NCBI RefSeq assembly: GCF_014748335.1
Contig: NZ_JAAVIY010000010.1
Span: forward strand, 45,977 to 109,976
Reading direction: 5' to 3'
Length of the DNA stretch: 64,000 nt
Source of the DNA: Flavobacterium selenitireducens
Lineage (GTDB): Bacteria > Bacteroidota > Bacteroidia > Flavobacteriales > Flavobacteriaceae
Made by a program: the position numbers and the translations under genes. The notes under the pieces were generated by a model. It had not been told where the DNA came from. It did not search any database and saw only the letters and a list, made by a program, of their open reading frames with translations. Positions 10,301 to 16,312 of the stretch are shown here, in pieces (within the stretch, counting starts at the first letter, position 1; the number at the start of each line of letters is the position of its first letter).

Positions 10301-10767
10301 TTTTGCTCTTCTGACTTGTCTTGGTATTCTAGCAAAAGAAACTTAGCTTCAATGTACCAAATAGAATAGCCAAATTCGCCCAAAATATTTTCTAAAGTCT
10401 TTTCAGCACTCTCATAATCGCCAAGTAGAAAAAACTTCTCAAATTCAATTTTAAAAATTAAGAAAAGACTTATCTGCTTTGAAAATTTTCTAATAGATAA
10501 AAAAGTCCATTTGAATTCATTTTCGAGACTTATAGGTTTAAACAACATTTCACCTTTACCAAGTACATCTAACGTTTTGGGAAACGCATTTCCGTAAATT
10601 GAAAAATTTGTGGGACTAATAAACTTCGATAACGAATCTGTCACATCGGACAGATTGTCAAAATCTAAAAGGTTTTTAAGTGTGTTTAAACTACTAGGAC
10701 GTTTTCGTGAAGACATAACACGACCTAGCGAACTATGATATATGTTCTGTTTTGTTTTTTTATCCAT
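7333..10767 (-). CDS. dtcA: Detocs sensor kinase DtcA: TPR protein with C-terminal histidine kinase
   Basis: A 1144-residue soluble protein with no membrane helix. TPR-like helical hairpins are visible around residues 310-350 and 480-560, then a coiled coil around 640-690. The kinase part has a phospho-acceptor box YLSTRIRHG with His789, an N box LFRILLDNMFKYG (Asn1036), and a weak G box GKSGISKAIKIVK near 1096, giving a HATPase_c domain. This TPR plus kinase layout upstream of a lone receiver and a receiver-PNP protein is the Detocs arrangement. The TPR part is presumed to sense infection and the kinase to phosphorylate DtcB and DtcC. It starts 45 bp after the serine recombinase stop; no clear TAnnTTTG box lies in that gap. 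Confidence 0.87.
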   Translation of the reverse strand: MDKKTKQNIYHSSLGRVMSSRKRPSSLNTLKNLLDFDNLSDVTDSLSKFISPTNFSIYGNAFPKTLDVLGKGEMLFKPISLENEFKWTFLSIRKFSKQISLFLIFKIEFEKFFLLGDYESAEKTLENILGEFGYSIWYIEAKFLLLEYQDKSEEQKEFLSKINEVNKNFFVSTLAHFLSFRTERNLSAYKYDYDIKSLFSRNKKEDEREIRQYYLFRLNYFENYQISDFSMLLVFENCNSLIDRYLFARDILKILSLKKENFNFAFLKSKYLFKKTSDRNLIPILCTNEIPKLSDRQNYFDNKYLQIIDLYYTGLYDEAIEEIRLFIKIDPSNFDLLILYVRCHINLKMAITPITDIPSLLNQITTKIFQLMNKGENRSEVIYNLYQINKNTLSFDIGPSLNYFLKKEQGLDADISLKLLSLNKFDPYFSKYFKDKQAGQNYLNSGLQIYNNSISISYWQDYLTENITTNKNLSPEFSFINKAKIYFKQGNYEKSTMLWEDVIKQTEDNIPILQTALKYLFESLVNLENYNSAIKLYVNNFKENENSIVKIDSKKLIDILRRKRYTDVRRTIDLPIFISLCSQDDLEKSFIIEQFCKIYDKTLPSNLFEHEIDSDRKKIEYFYFDVCSSEVLKHSIYLNNTIDRLNERLKIINYLKEIFSENEKKYQEELNLISNELIVYEGTLKLEESKIYANDQAIITRELKDIDGLYNRYKTIYNLSLQDKKILLISENSFALVKFNGMEDYDTSEVKYSESALVDVFSELFDSILDKYLFSNFGIVAYLSTRIRHGVLLGELRPELEKQNLILNRIGETDKYEENSSWNSQYFNLNDKKKSDLHSVLTNFSFKIDTLIEDIIKTKIQIKKDGKNENGLFNYEFDKLELSAYIAELSIDVDSRQFCQNVIDLIWQRTDANLAVIREYIDNDIKNKFAEELNALDLRLRSILSNEDLPKIFTNLADSSTVIENKIKKISSWFRRSGSTIDDFNIQKIFDIVWNNTQKCYPKMNVGCKVNYDSNPTIKSCYYIHFTDLFRILLDNMFKYGYSIDDIKNFEFSSYEEDKYLKFKFINAIEFPITDLPFKTKNGQAVVDTAKLISEGKSGISKAIKIVKYDLDNESNMIQVKSPDHENVFEVIVSVEVQNLLQDE

Positions 10768-10812
10768 GAAATGAAAATAGATCGTAAAAATATCAAAAAA
10801 TTGTTATTTTTT

Positions 10813-11448
10813 TTACAATCCTTCACCTTTTGATAGCATTTTTTTGATCTTTTGGACTGTACCACTGCTTTTATCAGTCAATTTCATTGTCTTTCTAACG
10901 GACATACCTTGCTTCAATAATTTGACTACATCTTTGTGTTCGCTTAATAACGTTTGGGGACTTTTCCTAAATCCGTCTTTACGACCAACTTTCCCACCAT
11001 TCTTACGAAAGCTATCATACCCCGACTTAATACGTTGACGAATTTGTGTTTTTTCCATTTCGCTAACTGAGGTAAGTATTTGGATAAGGAACTGGGACAT
11101 CGGATTTATTTCACATTTATCATTAAACGTTTCTATATTGTGATTTTTAATGTAAAGGGAAATATAATTCTCATTAAGCAGTTGAATTGTTTTAAGAACT
11201 TCAATAGTATTTCTTCCAAGTCTGCTTAATTCCCAACAAAGAATTTTGTCAATTTTATTCGACTTGATAAAGTCTATCATTTTCATTAGTTGAGGTCGTT
11301 CCTCATTGGTCTTTCCACCTGAAATCTTTTCTTCAAAGATTTTCACGACTTCATAATTTCTAGTTTGGGAAAATTCCAATAATTCTTCTGTTTGTCTTTT
11401 GTAATCCTGACTGTTCGTCGAAACCCTGGCGTATATCACTACTTTCAT
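10813..11448 (-). CDS. Serine recombinase (resolvase/invertase type)
   Basis: A 211-residue small serine recombinase. The N-terminal catalytic domain begins MKVVIYARVSTNSQD, with Ser10 as nucleophile, and continues with the conserved ELSRLGRN and the long E helix containing SVSEMEKTQIRQRI. A short C-terminal helix-turn-helix (VVKLLKQGMSVRKTMKLT) binds DNA. I start at the Met giving the canonical N-terminus; an upstream in-frame ATG at 11478 would add ten residues. An inverted repeat at 11480-11496 lies directly upstream and could be a recombination subsite or operator. The gene points into dtcA 45 bp downstream on the same strand. It may resolve or mobilise the island, or be cargo; its length fits a resolvase rather than a large integrase. 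Confidence 0.88.
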   Translation of the reverse strand: MKVVIYARVSTNSQDYKRQTEELLEFSQTRNYEVVKIFEEKISGGKTNEERPQLMKMIDFIKSNKIDKILCWELSRLGRNTIEVLKTIQLLNENYISLYIKNHNIETFNDKCEINPMSQFLIQILTSVSEMEKTQIRQRIKSGYDSFRKNGGKVGRKDGFRKSPQTLLSEHKDVVKLLKQGMSVRKTMKLTDKSSGTVQKIKKMLSKGEGL

Positions 11449-11479
11449 TTTGTATCGTTTTAATATTTTATATTTCAAA

Positions 11480-11496
11480 GATACAGTTATTGTATC
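11480..11496. promoter_or_regulatory. Inverted repeat upstream of the serine recombinase
   Basis: GATACA and TGTATC, perfect 6-bp arms with a 5-bp centre, lie about 30 bp before the recombinase start. Further GATAC motifs flank it: one just before the ATG (about 11451) and one at 11524. Small serine recombinases bind such dyads at crossover or accessory sites and often autoregulate there. Function is inference. Confidence 0.45.
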
Positions 11497-11559
11497 AAAT
11501 AACCTTCGTATTTAAAATTAAAATGATACGCTTTGGGTAATGGTACGTTTATAATAAAA

Positions 11560-11582
11560 AAGAGCAACTTTAAGTTGCTCTT
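11560..11582 (-). terminator. Intrinsic terminator after the lipoprotein gene
   Basis: A perfect hairpin with 11-bp arms (AAGAGCAACTT and its complement) and a single-base loop. On the minus strand it is followed by a T-rich run, so it ends transcription of the lipoprotein gene that stops at 11642 and insulates it from the recombinase/Detocs operon. Confidence 0.8.
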
Positions 11583-11641
11583 GATAATTGAGTCATACGG
11601 TATTCAATTGTTATGTAATCAAATTTGATTAGGTCCTATTT

Positions 11642-12376
11642 CTATTTAGCTTCCCAATAATTGAAAGGAGGCAATTCATCTTTCATACATTTTAGGGATT
11701 TAATAAATTCGTCTGCTGACATATCATTTTTTACCCATTCCATTTCGTTGTTCGCACCTTTCATCAATTCAGGATTTCCTAAACATTTTATTTTTCCTTT
11801 GGAACTGTGACCGCCAAGTGTGTCTTGCTCTGACCACCAATTTAATGGTTCTCCCTTTTCGTAATATCTTGAAACAGAAATTCGATTTGTTCCGAAATCA
11901 TTTGTCGCTCCAATTGCCCATTTATCAAACACATTCCCGTTTTTATAGTCTTCATAGTCGGAAATGTATCTGTACTTATCGCCAGATACGAGTAACGACA
12001 AACCAATTGTAAATCCTTTACTTTTCTGCAACTGACTATATTCCATGTCATTCGTCACGATGTAGATTTTATCGATTACATTTTCTTTCTTCACTTCTCG
12101 GACTACCCAGCCATTTTTAATTTCCAATTTCCTGATGATTGTGTCATTCTGGTCTTTTTCAGTACAATTACCAGTATAAAGATTGCCGTCTTTTTTTACA
12201 TTCTTCCAGACTTCTACTTCGTCACCGTTTTCGTTAATCTGTCTTAATTGAAGCTCTGCACAGTTACAATCGCTTTCATTTAGAAATTCTGATGTACTTT
12301 CATTATTTTCCTTCTTACCGTTACAGGATAATAGCAATCCTGTGAAGCATAAAATTGCTGTAGTTCTTAAATTCAT
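11642..12376 (-). CDS. Hypothetical lipoprotein
   Basis: A 244-residue protein that starts MNLRTTAILC and has a lipoprotein signal ending LLSC (Cys18), so it should be acylated and placed in the envelope. The mature part is hydrophilic, begins with a short Asn/Ser/Glu linker, then a Cys-rich stretch (CNCAELQLRQ) and a mixed sheet-like body with a WWSEQD motif. I recognise no family. The Met at 12376 is preferred over the in-frame Met at 12436 because it gives a proper signal peptide. It is transcribed away from the XRE regulator gene, with two palindromes between them, so it is likely controlled by that regulator. A terminator follows its stop. Confidence 0.7.
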   Translation of the reverse strand: MNLRTTAILCFTGLLLSCNGKKENNESTSEFLNESDCNCAELQLRQINENGDEVEVWKNVKKDGNLYTGNCTEKDQNDTIIRKLEIKNGWVVREVKKENVIDKIYIVTNDMEYSQLQKSKGFTIGLSLLVSGDKYRYISDYEDYKNGNVFDKWAIGATNDFGTNRISVSRYYEKGEPLNWWSEQDTLGGHSSKGKIKCLGNPELMKGANNEMEWVKNDMSADEFIKSLKCMKDELPPFNYWEAK

Positions 12377-12441
12377 GTTTGTCGCTTTTTTTTGAGTTGT
12401 TAATTGAATATTTAAAATTTTAACAAACATACACATAAAAC

Positions 12442-12469
12442 TTTATCTAATCATACATGATTAGATAAA
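12442..12469. promoter_or_regulatory. 28-bp palindromic operator between lipoprotein and XRE genes
   Basis: Perfect 12-bp arms (TTTATCTAATCA and its complement) flank a 4-bp centre TACA. It sits in the 142-bp divergent spacer, 66 bp from the lipoprotein start and 50 bp from the XRE start, where an autoregulating helix-turn-helix dimer would bind. The dyad is directly visible; its role is inferred. Confidence 0.7.
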
Positions 12470-12481
12470 TCATTGATGATT
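12468..12481. promoter_or_regulatory. Second, shorter dyad next to the operator
   Basis: AATCAT and ATGATT arms around TG, abutting the large palindrome and sharing its half-site core (GATTAG continues to 12483). It looks like a weaker second binding site for the same regulator. Confidence 0.5.
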
Positions 12482-12518
12482 AGCGGAATTTTACAGACTA
12501 AATTTAGTTTGTAACGCA

Positions 12519-12752
12519 TTGATATACACAAAGGACAAAGAATACTTAATCGAATTTGGCAAGAATTTAAAAAGACTAAGGGAGCAAAAAGGATTTTCAC
12601 AGGAAGAACTCGCTAATCTCGCTGAGGTGTCATTGCCTCAGATTACTAGAATAGAGCGGGGAGTAATCAATCCGACAATTTGTACGATTAAATCTTTAGC
12701 TGAAGGGTTAGGTGTGGAAATGTCTTTGATGTTTGTATTTGAAACTAAGTAG
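12519..12752 (+). CDS. XRE-family helix-turn-helix regulator
   Basis: A 77-residue single-domain Cro/C1-type DNA-binding protein. It has FGKNLKRLREQKGFSQEEL, the recognition-helix region EVSLPQITRIERG, and the usual NPTICTIKSLAEGLGV helix pair. The only upstream start is TTG at 12519; no in-frame ATG precedes the domain. A stop lies in frame at 12477, so the protein cannot extend further. The small size and the adjacent palindromes suggest an autorepressor that also controls the divergent lipoprotein gene. The family is clear; the regulon is inferred from the layout. Confidence 0.85.
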   Translation: MIYTKDKEYLIEFGKNLKRLREQKGFSQEELANLAEVSLPQITRIERGVINPTICTIKSLAEGLGVEMSLMFVFETK

Positions 12753-13088
12753 TCTTCAATTTTACGATCAGATCTATTAAGACGATGGTGGGTACTGAGG
12801 AGATTGAGGGGAAACTTAGATACAAGAATCCCAACAAGGGTCGCCCCAAGTTGGTTAGCCAAGTATCCACCTCGTATGTCTGATACAGCATATCGGGTAT
12901 AACTTAACGTACTATCGTCTTTGATGTACGTTTGGGAAAGCTACTGTCAATGCTCTAAGACACACCGTTATACTTACCACTTCTTTCCTTCTACTATGGT
13001 TGCACTTTGTATAAATCCCCTGGTAGTGCGTTACGATATAGAACCCAACGTATAGTTACCCGCCATTCTATAAAGGTTCGTTTTTTTT
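12753..13088. other. 336-bp spacer without a convincing gene
   Basis: Only ORFs of about 30 codons are present. One on the plus strand (about 12785-12883, ending SQVSTSYV) has a protein-like composition (KNPNKGRPKL) but no recognisable domain and no supported start, and may be a gene remnant. A 7-bp inverted repeat AACGTAC/GTACGTT occurs at 12906-12932. Nothing else is seen. Confidence 0.4.
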
Positions 13089-13241
13089 TTAATTCAGTTG
13101 TTCGATTTTTATCTTTAATCCGTCAATTTCTATTTTATATCTCAATTTCTGCTTTTTCTTGTAATCCGTTTCAACCGTTAATTTTGCCTTGTTCTTGTTT
13201 ATATTTTCGGTCAATTTCCTGATAATATTATAGTCGATCAT
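13089..13241 (-). CDS. Tiny conserved-looking ORF C (50 residues)
   Basis: A 50-codon ORF starting MIDYNIIRKL and ending KIEQLN. It is rich in Lys, Ile and Asn and mostly helical in character. Its ATG directly abuts the TAA of the preceding small ORF (stop 13242-13244, start 13241), and that tight packing with two other tiny ORFs is the main evidence that it is real. No family is recognised. It is likely part of the island's small-gene cassette. Confidence 0.5.
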   Translation of the reverse strand: MIDYNIIRKLTENINKNKAKLTVETDYKKKQKLRYKIEIDGLKIKIEQLN

Positions 13242-13448
13242 TTAACCTTGGTTTATTTTTTCGATGACGATTTGTTCCATTAAAATGAACAATGTCATTT
13301 CGGGATAGAGAAAGAAGTTTTTATACCGTGTGATTTCAACATTATGCTTTTTTAATTCCCGTTGTAACTTCGCTTTTGGGGCATTTAAGATTTTACGCAT
13401 TGTTTCGACATCGTAAAGTATCTTATCGTCTTTTAAAAACTGCATCAT
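13242..13448 (-). CDS. Small ORF B (68 residues)
   Basis: It starts MMQFLKDDKILYDVETMRKI and continues through a helical segment (NAPKAKLQRELKKHNVEITR) to a hydrophobic C-terminal helix (FFLYPEMTLFILMEQIVIEKI). A longer frame is open upstream to 13580, but that part reads like out-of-frame sequence over ORF A, so the ATG at 13448 is chosen; this overlaps ORF A by 26 bp. VETMRKIL followed by LQRELKKH resembles a short helix-turn-helix, though not enough to name it. Possibly a small regulator or excision-type factor of the island. Confidence 0.55.
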   Translation of the reverse strand: MMQFLKDDKILYDVETMRKILNAPKAKLQRELKKHNVEITRYKNFFLYPEMTLFILMEQIVIEKINQG

Positions 13449-13647
13449 ATTTCTTGTCCTCAAATTTTTTATACAGATTCTTGTATTCAGCGATGAGGTC
13501 TTCAATCGGTTCATCATCATCTTCATTTGTTTCTTTATTCTTATTGTTTGCCTTGTCTTCTGGGAGATCAGTTTTTTCATCTTTCTTATTGTATTTCTCC
13601 ACCAAAAAATTAATGAAGTTGGTATGTAAGTATCTCTTTTTTTTCAT
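13423..13647 (-). CDS. Small acidic ORF A (74 residues)
   Basis: It starts MKKKRYLHTNFINFLVEKYN, passes through a strongly acidic, disordered middle rich in Asp, Glu and Asn, and ends in a helix (EDLIAEYKNLYKKFEDKKY). It is the first of three small minus-strand ORFs (A, B, C) that overlap or abut. No family is recognised. The composition is consistent with a small accessory or DNA-mimic-like protein, which is speculation. Confidence 0.55.
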   Translation of the reverse strand: MKKKRYLHTNFINFLVEKYNKKDEKTDLPEDKANNKNKETNEDDDEPIEDLIAEYKNLYKKFEDKKYDAVFKRR

Positions 13648-13851
13648 TTTGCAATTCTTTTTTTAGATCGATTCAGATCAATCTTTAATTATATATTTTA
13701 AATCATTTTCGACTTTTTTAAAATTGGGGATTTTTTATAGTACGAATGACGCTTATGTATATACAACTATTTACAAATCACGACATAATTCTTCTCGTTA
13801 AAAGCACTTGATTATGTTAAAGAAAACACAGATTTCTTACCTTATTTTTAC

Positions 13852-13859
13852 TAACTTTG
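13852..13859 (+). promoter_or_regulatory. Candidate guaA promoter -7 box
   Basis: TAACTTTG matches the Bacteroidota -7 consensus TAnnTTTG, 116 bp before the guaA start. No clear TTG -33 box stands at the right distance. Confidence 0.45.
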
Positions 13860-13888
13860 CGCTTTCTTTTTCAAATAGTGCAAATTAA

Positions 13889-13912
13889 TTGTTCCCACTT
13901 TTGTTCCCACTT
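13889..13912. repeat. Two perfect tandem copies of a 12-bp unit at the island boundary
   Basis: TTGTTCCCACTT occurs twice without a gap, exactly where base composition changes and just before guaA. It could be part of the recombinase attachment site or a binding site in the guaA leader. Confidence 0.5.
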
Positions 13913-13975
13913 TCTGGAATTGATAACGCAACTAACTAAACAACAACATATTACAATTAAATTGTATTTTTGCGC

Positions 13976-15505
13976 ATGCAACACAACGTACTTATCCTTG
14001 ATTTCGGATCGCAATACACACAGCTTATTGCGCGCCGCGTTCGCGAACTCAACATCTTTTGCGAAATTTTTCCTTACAACCATTTTCCTGACGATTTGTC
14101 GAGCTATAAAGCGGTCATCCTTTCCGGGAGCCCGTTTTCTACGCGTGCCGACGATGCGCCCCATCCTGATCTTTCCCAGATCCGGGGAAAAATGCCATTG
14201 CTTGCCGTTTGTTACGGAGCCCAGTATCTGGCGCATTTCGACGGAGGGGAAGTCGGGGCCTCGAGTACACGCGAATATGGTCGCGCGAATTTGTCTTACA
14301 TAAAAGAGGGAGAGGATTTCTTTAGCGATGTTTCGGAGAATTCCCAGGTCTGGATGTCGCATTCGGATACCATCAAGAAATTGCCTACAGGCGGAATCAA
14401 GCTTGCAAGCACTCACGATGTCGAAAATGCCGCCTATAAAATCGAAGGCGAAACGACCTATGCGATCCAGTTCCATCCTGAAGTTTACCATTCTACGGAC
14501 GGCAAGAAAATGCTCGAGAATTTTCTCGTGAAGATTGCAAAAGTTCCGCAAAATTTCACGCCAAACGCATTCGTGGAGGAGATCGTGGCCGAACTCAAAG
14601 CAAAAATCGGAGACGACAAGGTTGTCTTGGGATTGTCCGGAGGCGTCGACTCTACGGTTGCCGCGGTCCTGCTGAACAAAGCTATCGGCAAAAACCTCTA
14701 CTGTATTTTTGTCAACAACGGATTGCTGCGCAAGAACGAATTCGACAATGTACTGCACCAATATAAAGATATGGGTTTGAACGTCAAAGGTGTCAACGCC
14801 GAAGACCGCTTTCTTTCCCAACTCGAAGGTATTTCGGATCCGGAGACCAAGCGCAAGACCATCGGTCGCGTTTTTATTGAGGTTTTCGACGATGAGGCGC
14901 ACCAACTGACCGATGTGAAATGGCTGGCGCAGGGCACGATTTACCCGGACGTCATCGAATCGGTTTCGGTGAAAGGCCCGTCGGCGACGATCAAATCGCA
15001 TCACAACGTTGGCGGCCTGCCTGATTTTATGAAACTGAGCGTCGTGGAGCCTTTGCGCATGTTGTTCAAGGACGAAGTAAGACGCGTCGGAAAATCGCTC
15101 GGGATCGATCCTGAGCTTTTGGGGCGTCATCCGTTCCCTGGTCCGGGCTTGTCTATCAGGATTTTGGGCGATATCACGAAGGAAAAAGTTCGTATCTTGC
15201 AAGAGGTCGATGCGGTTTTCATCGACGGTTTGAAATCGTGGGGATTGTACGACAAAGTCTGGCAGGCCGGAGCCATATTGCTCCCGGTGAACAGCGTTGG
15301 CGTGATGGGAGACGAACGCACTTACGAAAAAGTGGTCGCCCTGCGCGCCGTCGAATCGACAGATGGCATGACGGCCGATTGGGTGCATTTGCCATACGAC
15401 TTCCTGATGAAGGTCTCGAACGACATCATCAACAAGGTCAAAGGCGTGAACCGCGTAGTATACGACATCAGTTCCAAGCCGCCGGCCACGATAGAATGGG
15501 AATAA
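13976..15505 (+). CDS. guaA: GMP synthase (glutamine-hydrolysing)
   Basis: A 509-residue protein that converts XMP, ATP and glutamine to GMP, the last step of guanine nucleotide synthesis. The class I glutamine amidotransferase domain has Cys79 in LAVCYGAQ and FHPEVYHS near 166. The ATP-pyrophosphatase domain has the PP-loop GLSGGVDST near 219, and the C-terminal dimerisation domain ends in the typical PATIEWE. The ATG at 13976 gives [13 protein letters not shown]; an in-frame TTG two codons upstream is not needed. Length and domain order are standard. It heads a same-strand run with two LysM genes, starting 15 bp before the first of them. Confidence 0.98.
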   Translation: MQHNVLILDFGSQYTQLIARRVRELNIFCEIFPYNHFPDDLSSYKAVILSGSPFSTRADDAPHPDLSQIRGKMPLLAVCYGAQYLAHFDGGEVGASSTREYGRANLSYIKEGEDFFSDVSENSQVWMSHSDTIKKLPTGGIKLASTHDVENAAYKIEGETTYAIQFHPEVYHSTDGKKMLENFLVKIAKVPQNFTPNAFVEEIVAELKAKIGDDKVVLGLSGGVDSTVAAVLLNKAIGKNLYCIFVNNGLLRKNEFDNVLHQYKDMGLNVKGVNAEDRFLSQLEGISDPETKRKTIGRVFIEVFDDEAHQLTDVKWLAQGTIYPDVIESVSVKGPSATIKSHHNVGGLPDFMKLSVVEPLRMLFKDEVRRVGKSLGIDPELLGRHPFPGPGLSIRILGDITKEKVRILQEVDAVFIDGLKSWGLYDKVWQAGAILLPVNSVGVMGDERTYEKVVALRAVESTDGMTADWVHLPYDFLMKVSNDIINKVKGVNRVVYDISSKPPATIEWE

Positions 15506-15520
15506 CCTAAACCCGCTTAT

Positions 15521-16270
15521 ATGAGAAAAGCAATTCTGATTGTACTACTAATGATCGCCCCGAATCTTTTCTCTCAAGACAACCAAGGACAGGAAGTCCG
15601 GATCGTCAGCCATCAGGTCATGATGGGCGAGACGGTCAGGATGCTGTCCAAAAAATACCTTGTTCCACCCTCTGAGATCTACCGGCTCAACAAATTCGCA
15701 GTCGACGGGATAACGAAGGGCATGGTGCTCAAAATCCCGGTTCCTATACGTGAAGAGCCTGTCGCTCCCTCTCAGCCCCTCGTCATGGAAACCGGTCGAG
15801 AGGTGCAGCCTGAAGCGGCTGTTTCGCCTGAGAGGAATCCGGAAACCGCGGCAGATAACGCGTCGGCTCCTTTTTTGGACTCGACGATGATGACGCACAG
15901 GGTCGTTTCGGGCGAGACGCTTTCGGGGCTTGCGAACCAATACGGCGTGAGCATCGATGCGATTAAAGAAGCGAATCCGAAAGTTGCCAAACGTGGGCTT
16001 AGGGCAGACGAGAACGTGAAAATCCCGACCTCAGGAGGCGTTGTGCCGCCAAATGAAAATGCAGCGTTTTCGCAATCGAAGGAAACTTCGGATGCAGGCG
16101 TTGCCGCTACTTCGGGCGAAACGGTCAGCCACGAGGTGCAGCCTGGTGAAACGCTTATCGGCCTGGCCAGAAAATATAATGTAACCGTAGACGTTATCAA
16201 ACGTCAGAATCCTCGCGTGGCCAAAAAAGGGTTGCAGGCGGGACAAGTTTTAAAAATCACGGCAGAGTAA
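15521..16270 (+). CDS. Secreted protein with three LysM domains
   Basis: A 249-residue protein with a signal peptide (MRKAILIVLLMIAPNLFSQ) and three LysM repeats, at about 30-75, 126-172 and 203-247. Examples are VVSGETLSGLANQYGVS and VQPGETLIGLARKYNVT. The repeats are joined by Pro/Glu/Ala-rich linkers. There is no catalytic domain, so its role is probably peptidoglycan binding in the periplasm. It follows guaA by 15 bp and precedes a larger LysM protein, so the two are likely partners or paralogues. Repeats 2 and 3 are close copies of one another (both contain NPxVAKxGLxA), indicating recent internal duplication. Confidence 0.85.
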   Translation: MRKAILIVLLMIAPNLFSQDNQGQEVRIVSHQVMMGETVRMLSKKYLVPPSEIYRLNKFAVDGITKGMVLKIPVPIREEPVAPSQPLVMETGREVQPEAAVSPERNPETAADNASAPFLDSTMMTHRVVSGETLSGLANQYGVSIDAIKEANPKVAKRGLRADENVKIPTSGGVVPPNENAAFSQSKETSDAGVAATSGETVSHEVQPGETLIGLARKYNVTVDVIKRQNPRVAKKGLQAGQVLKITAE

Positions 16271-16281
16271 TTGATAAGCCG

Positions 16282-16289
16282 TACCTTTG
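16282..16289 (+). promoter_or_regulatory. -7 box upstream of the second LysM gene
   Basis: TACCTTTG fits TAnnTTTG and lies 24 bp before the ATG at 16313. It suggests that the second LysM gene can be transcribed independently. No -33 TTG is clear. Confidence 0.5.
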
Positions 16290-16312
16290 GGAAACCTATT
16301 AACGCAACACAC

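Larger units (their letters stand above)
13648..13975. other. Island/core boundary and guaA leader
   Basis: No gene. A+T-rich sequence typical of the island gives way to the more G+C-rich core. A -7-type box TAACTTTG lies at 13852-13859 and a 12-bp tandem repeat at 13889-13912. A second TATTTTTG at 13965-13972 is too close to the guaA start to give a usual leader. Confidence 0.5.

Noticed and set aside
12785..12883. Short ORF with KNPNKGRPKL
   Set aside because: About 30 codons, no domain or start context; noted only as a possible remnant.
13871..15388. 505-residue antisense ORF over guaA
   Set aside because: Shadow of guaA; its sequence has no domain and is rich in Arg, His and Phe as expected from antisense of coding DNA.
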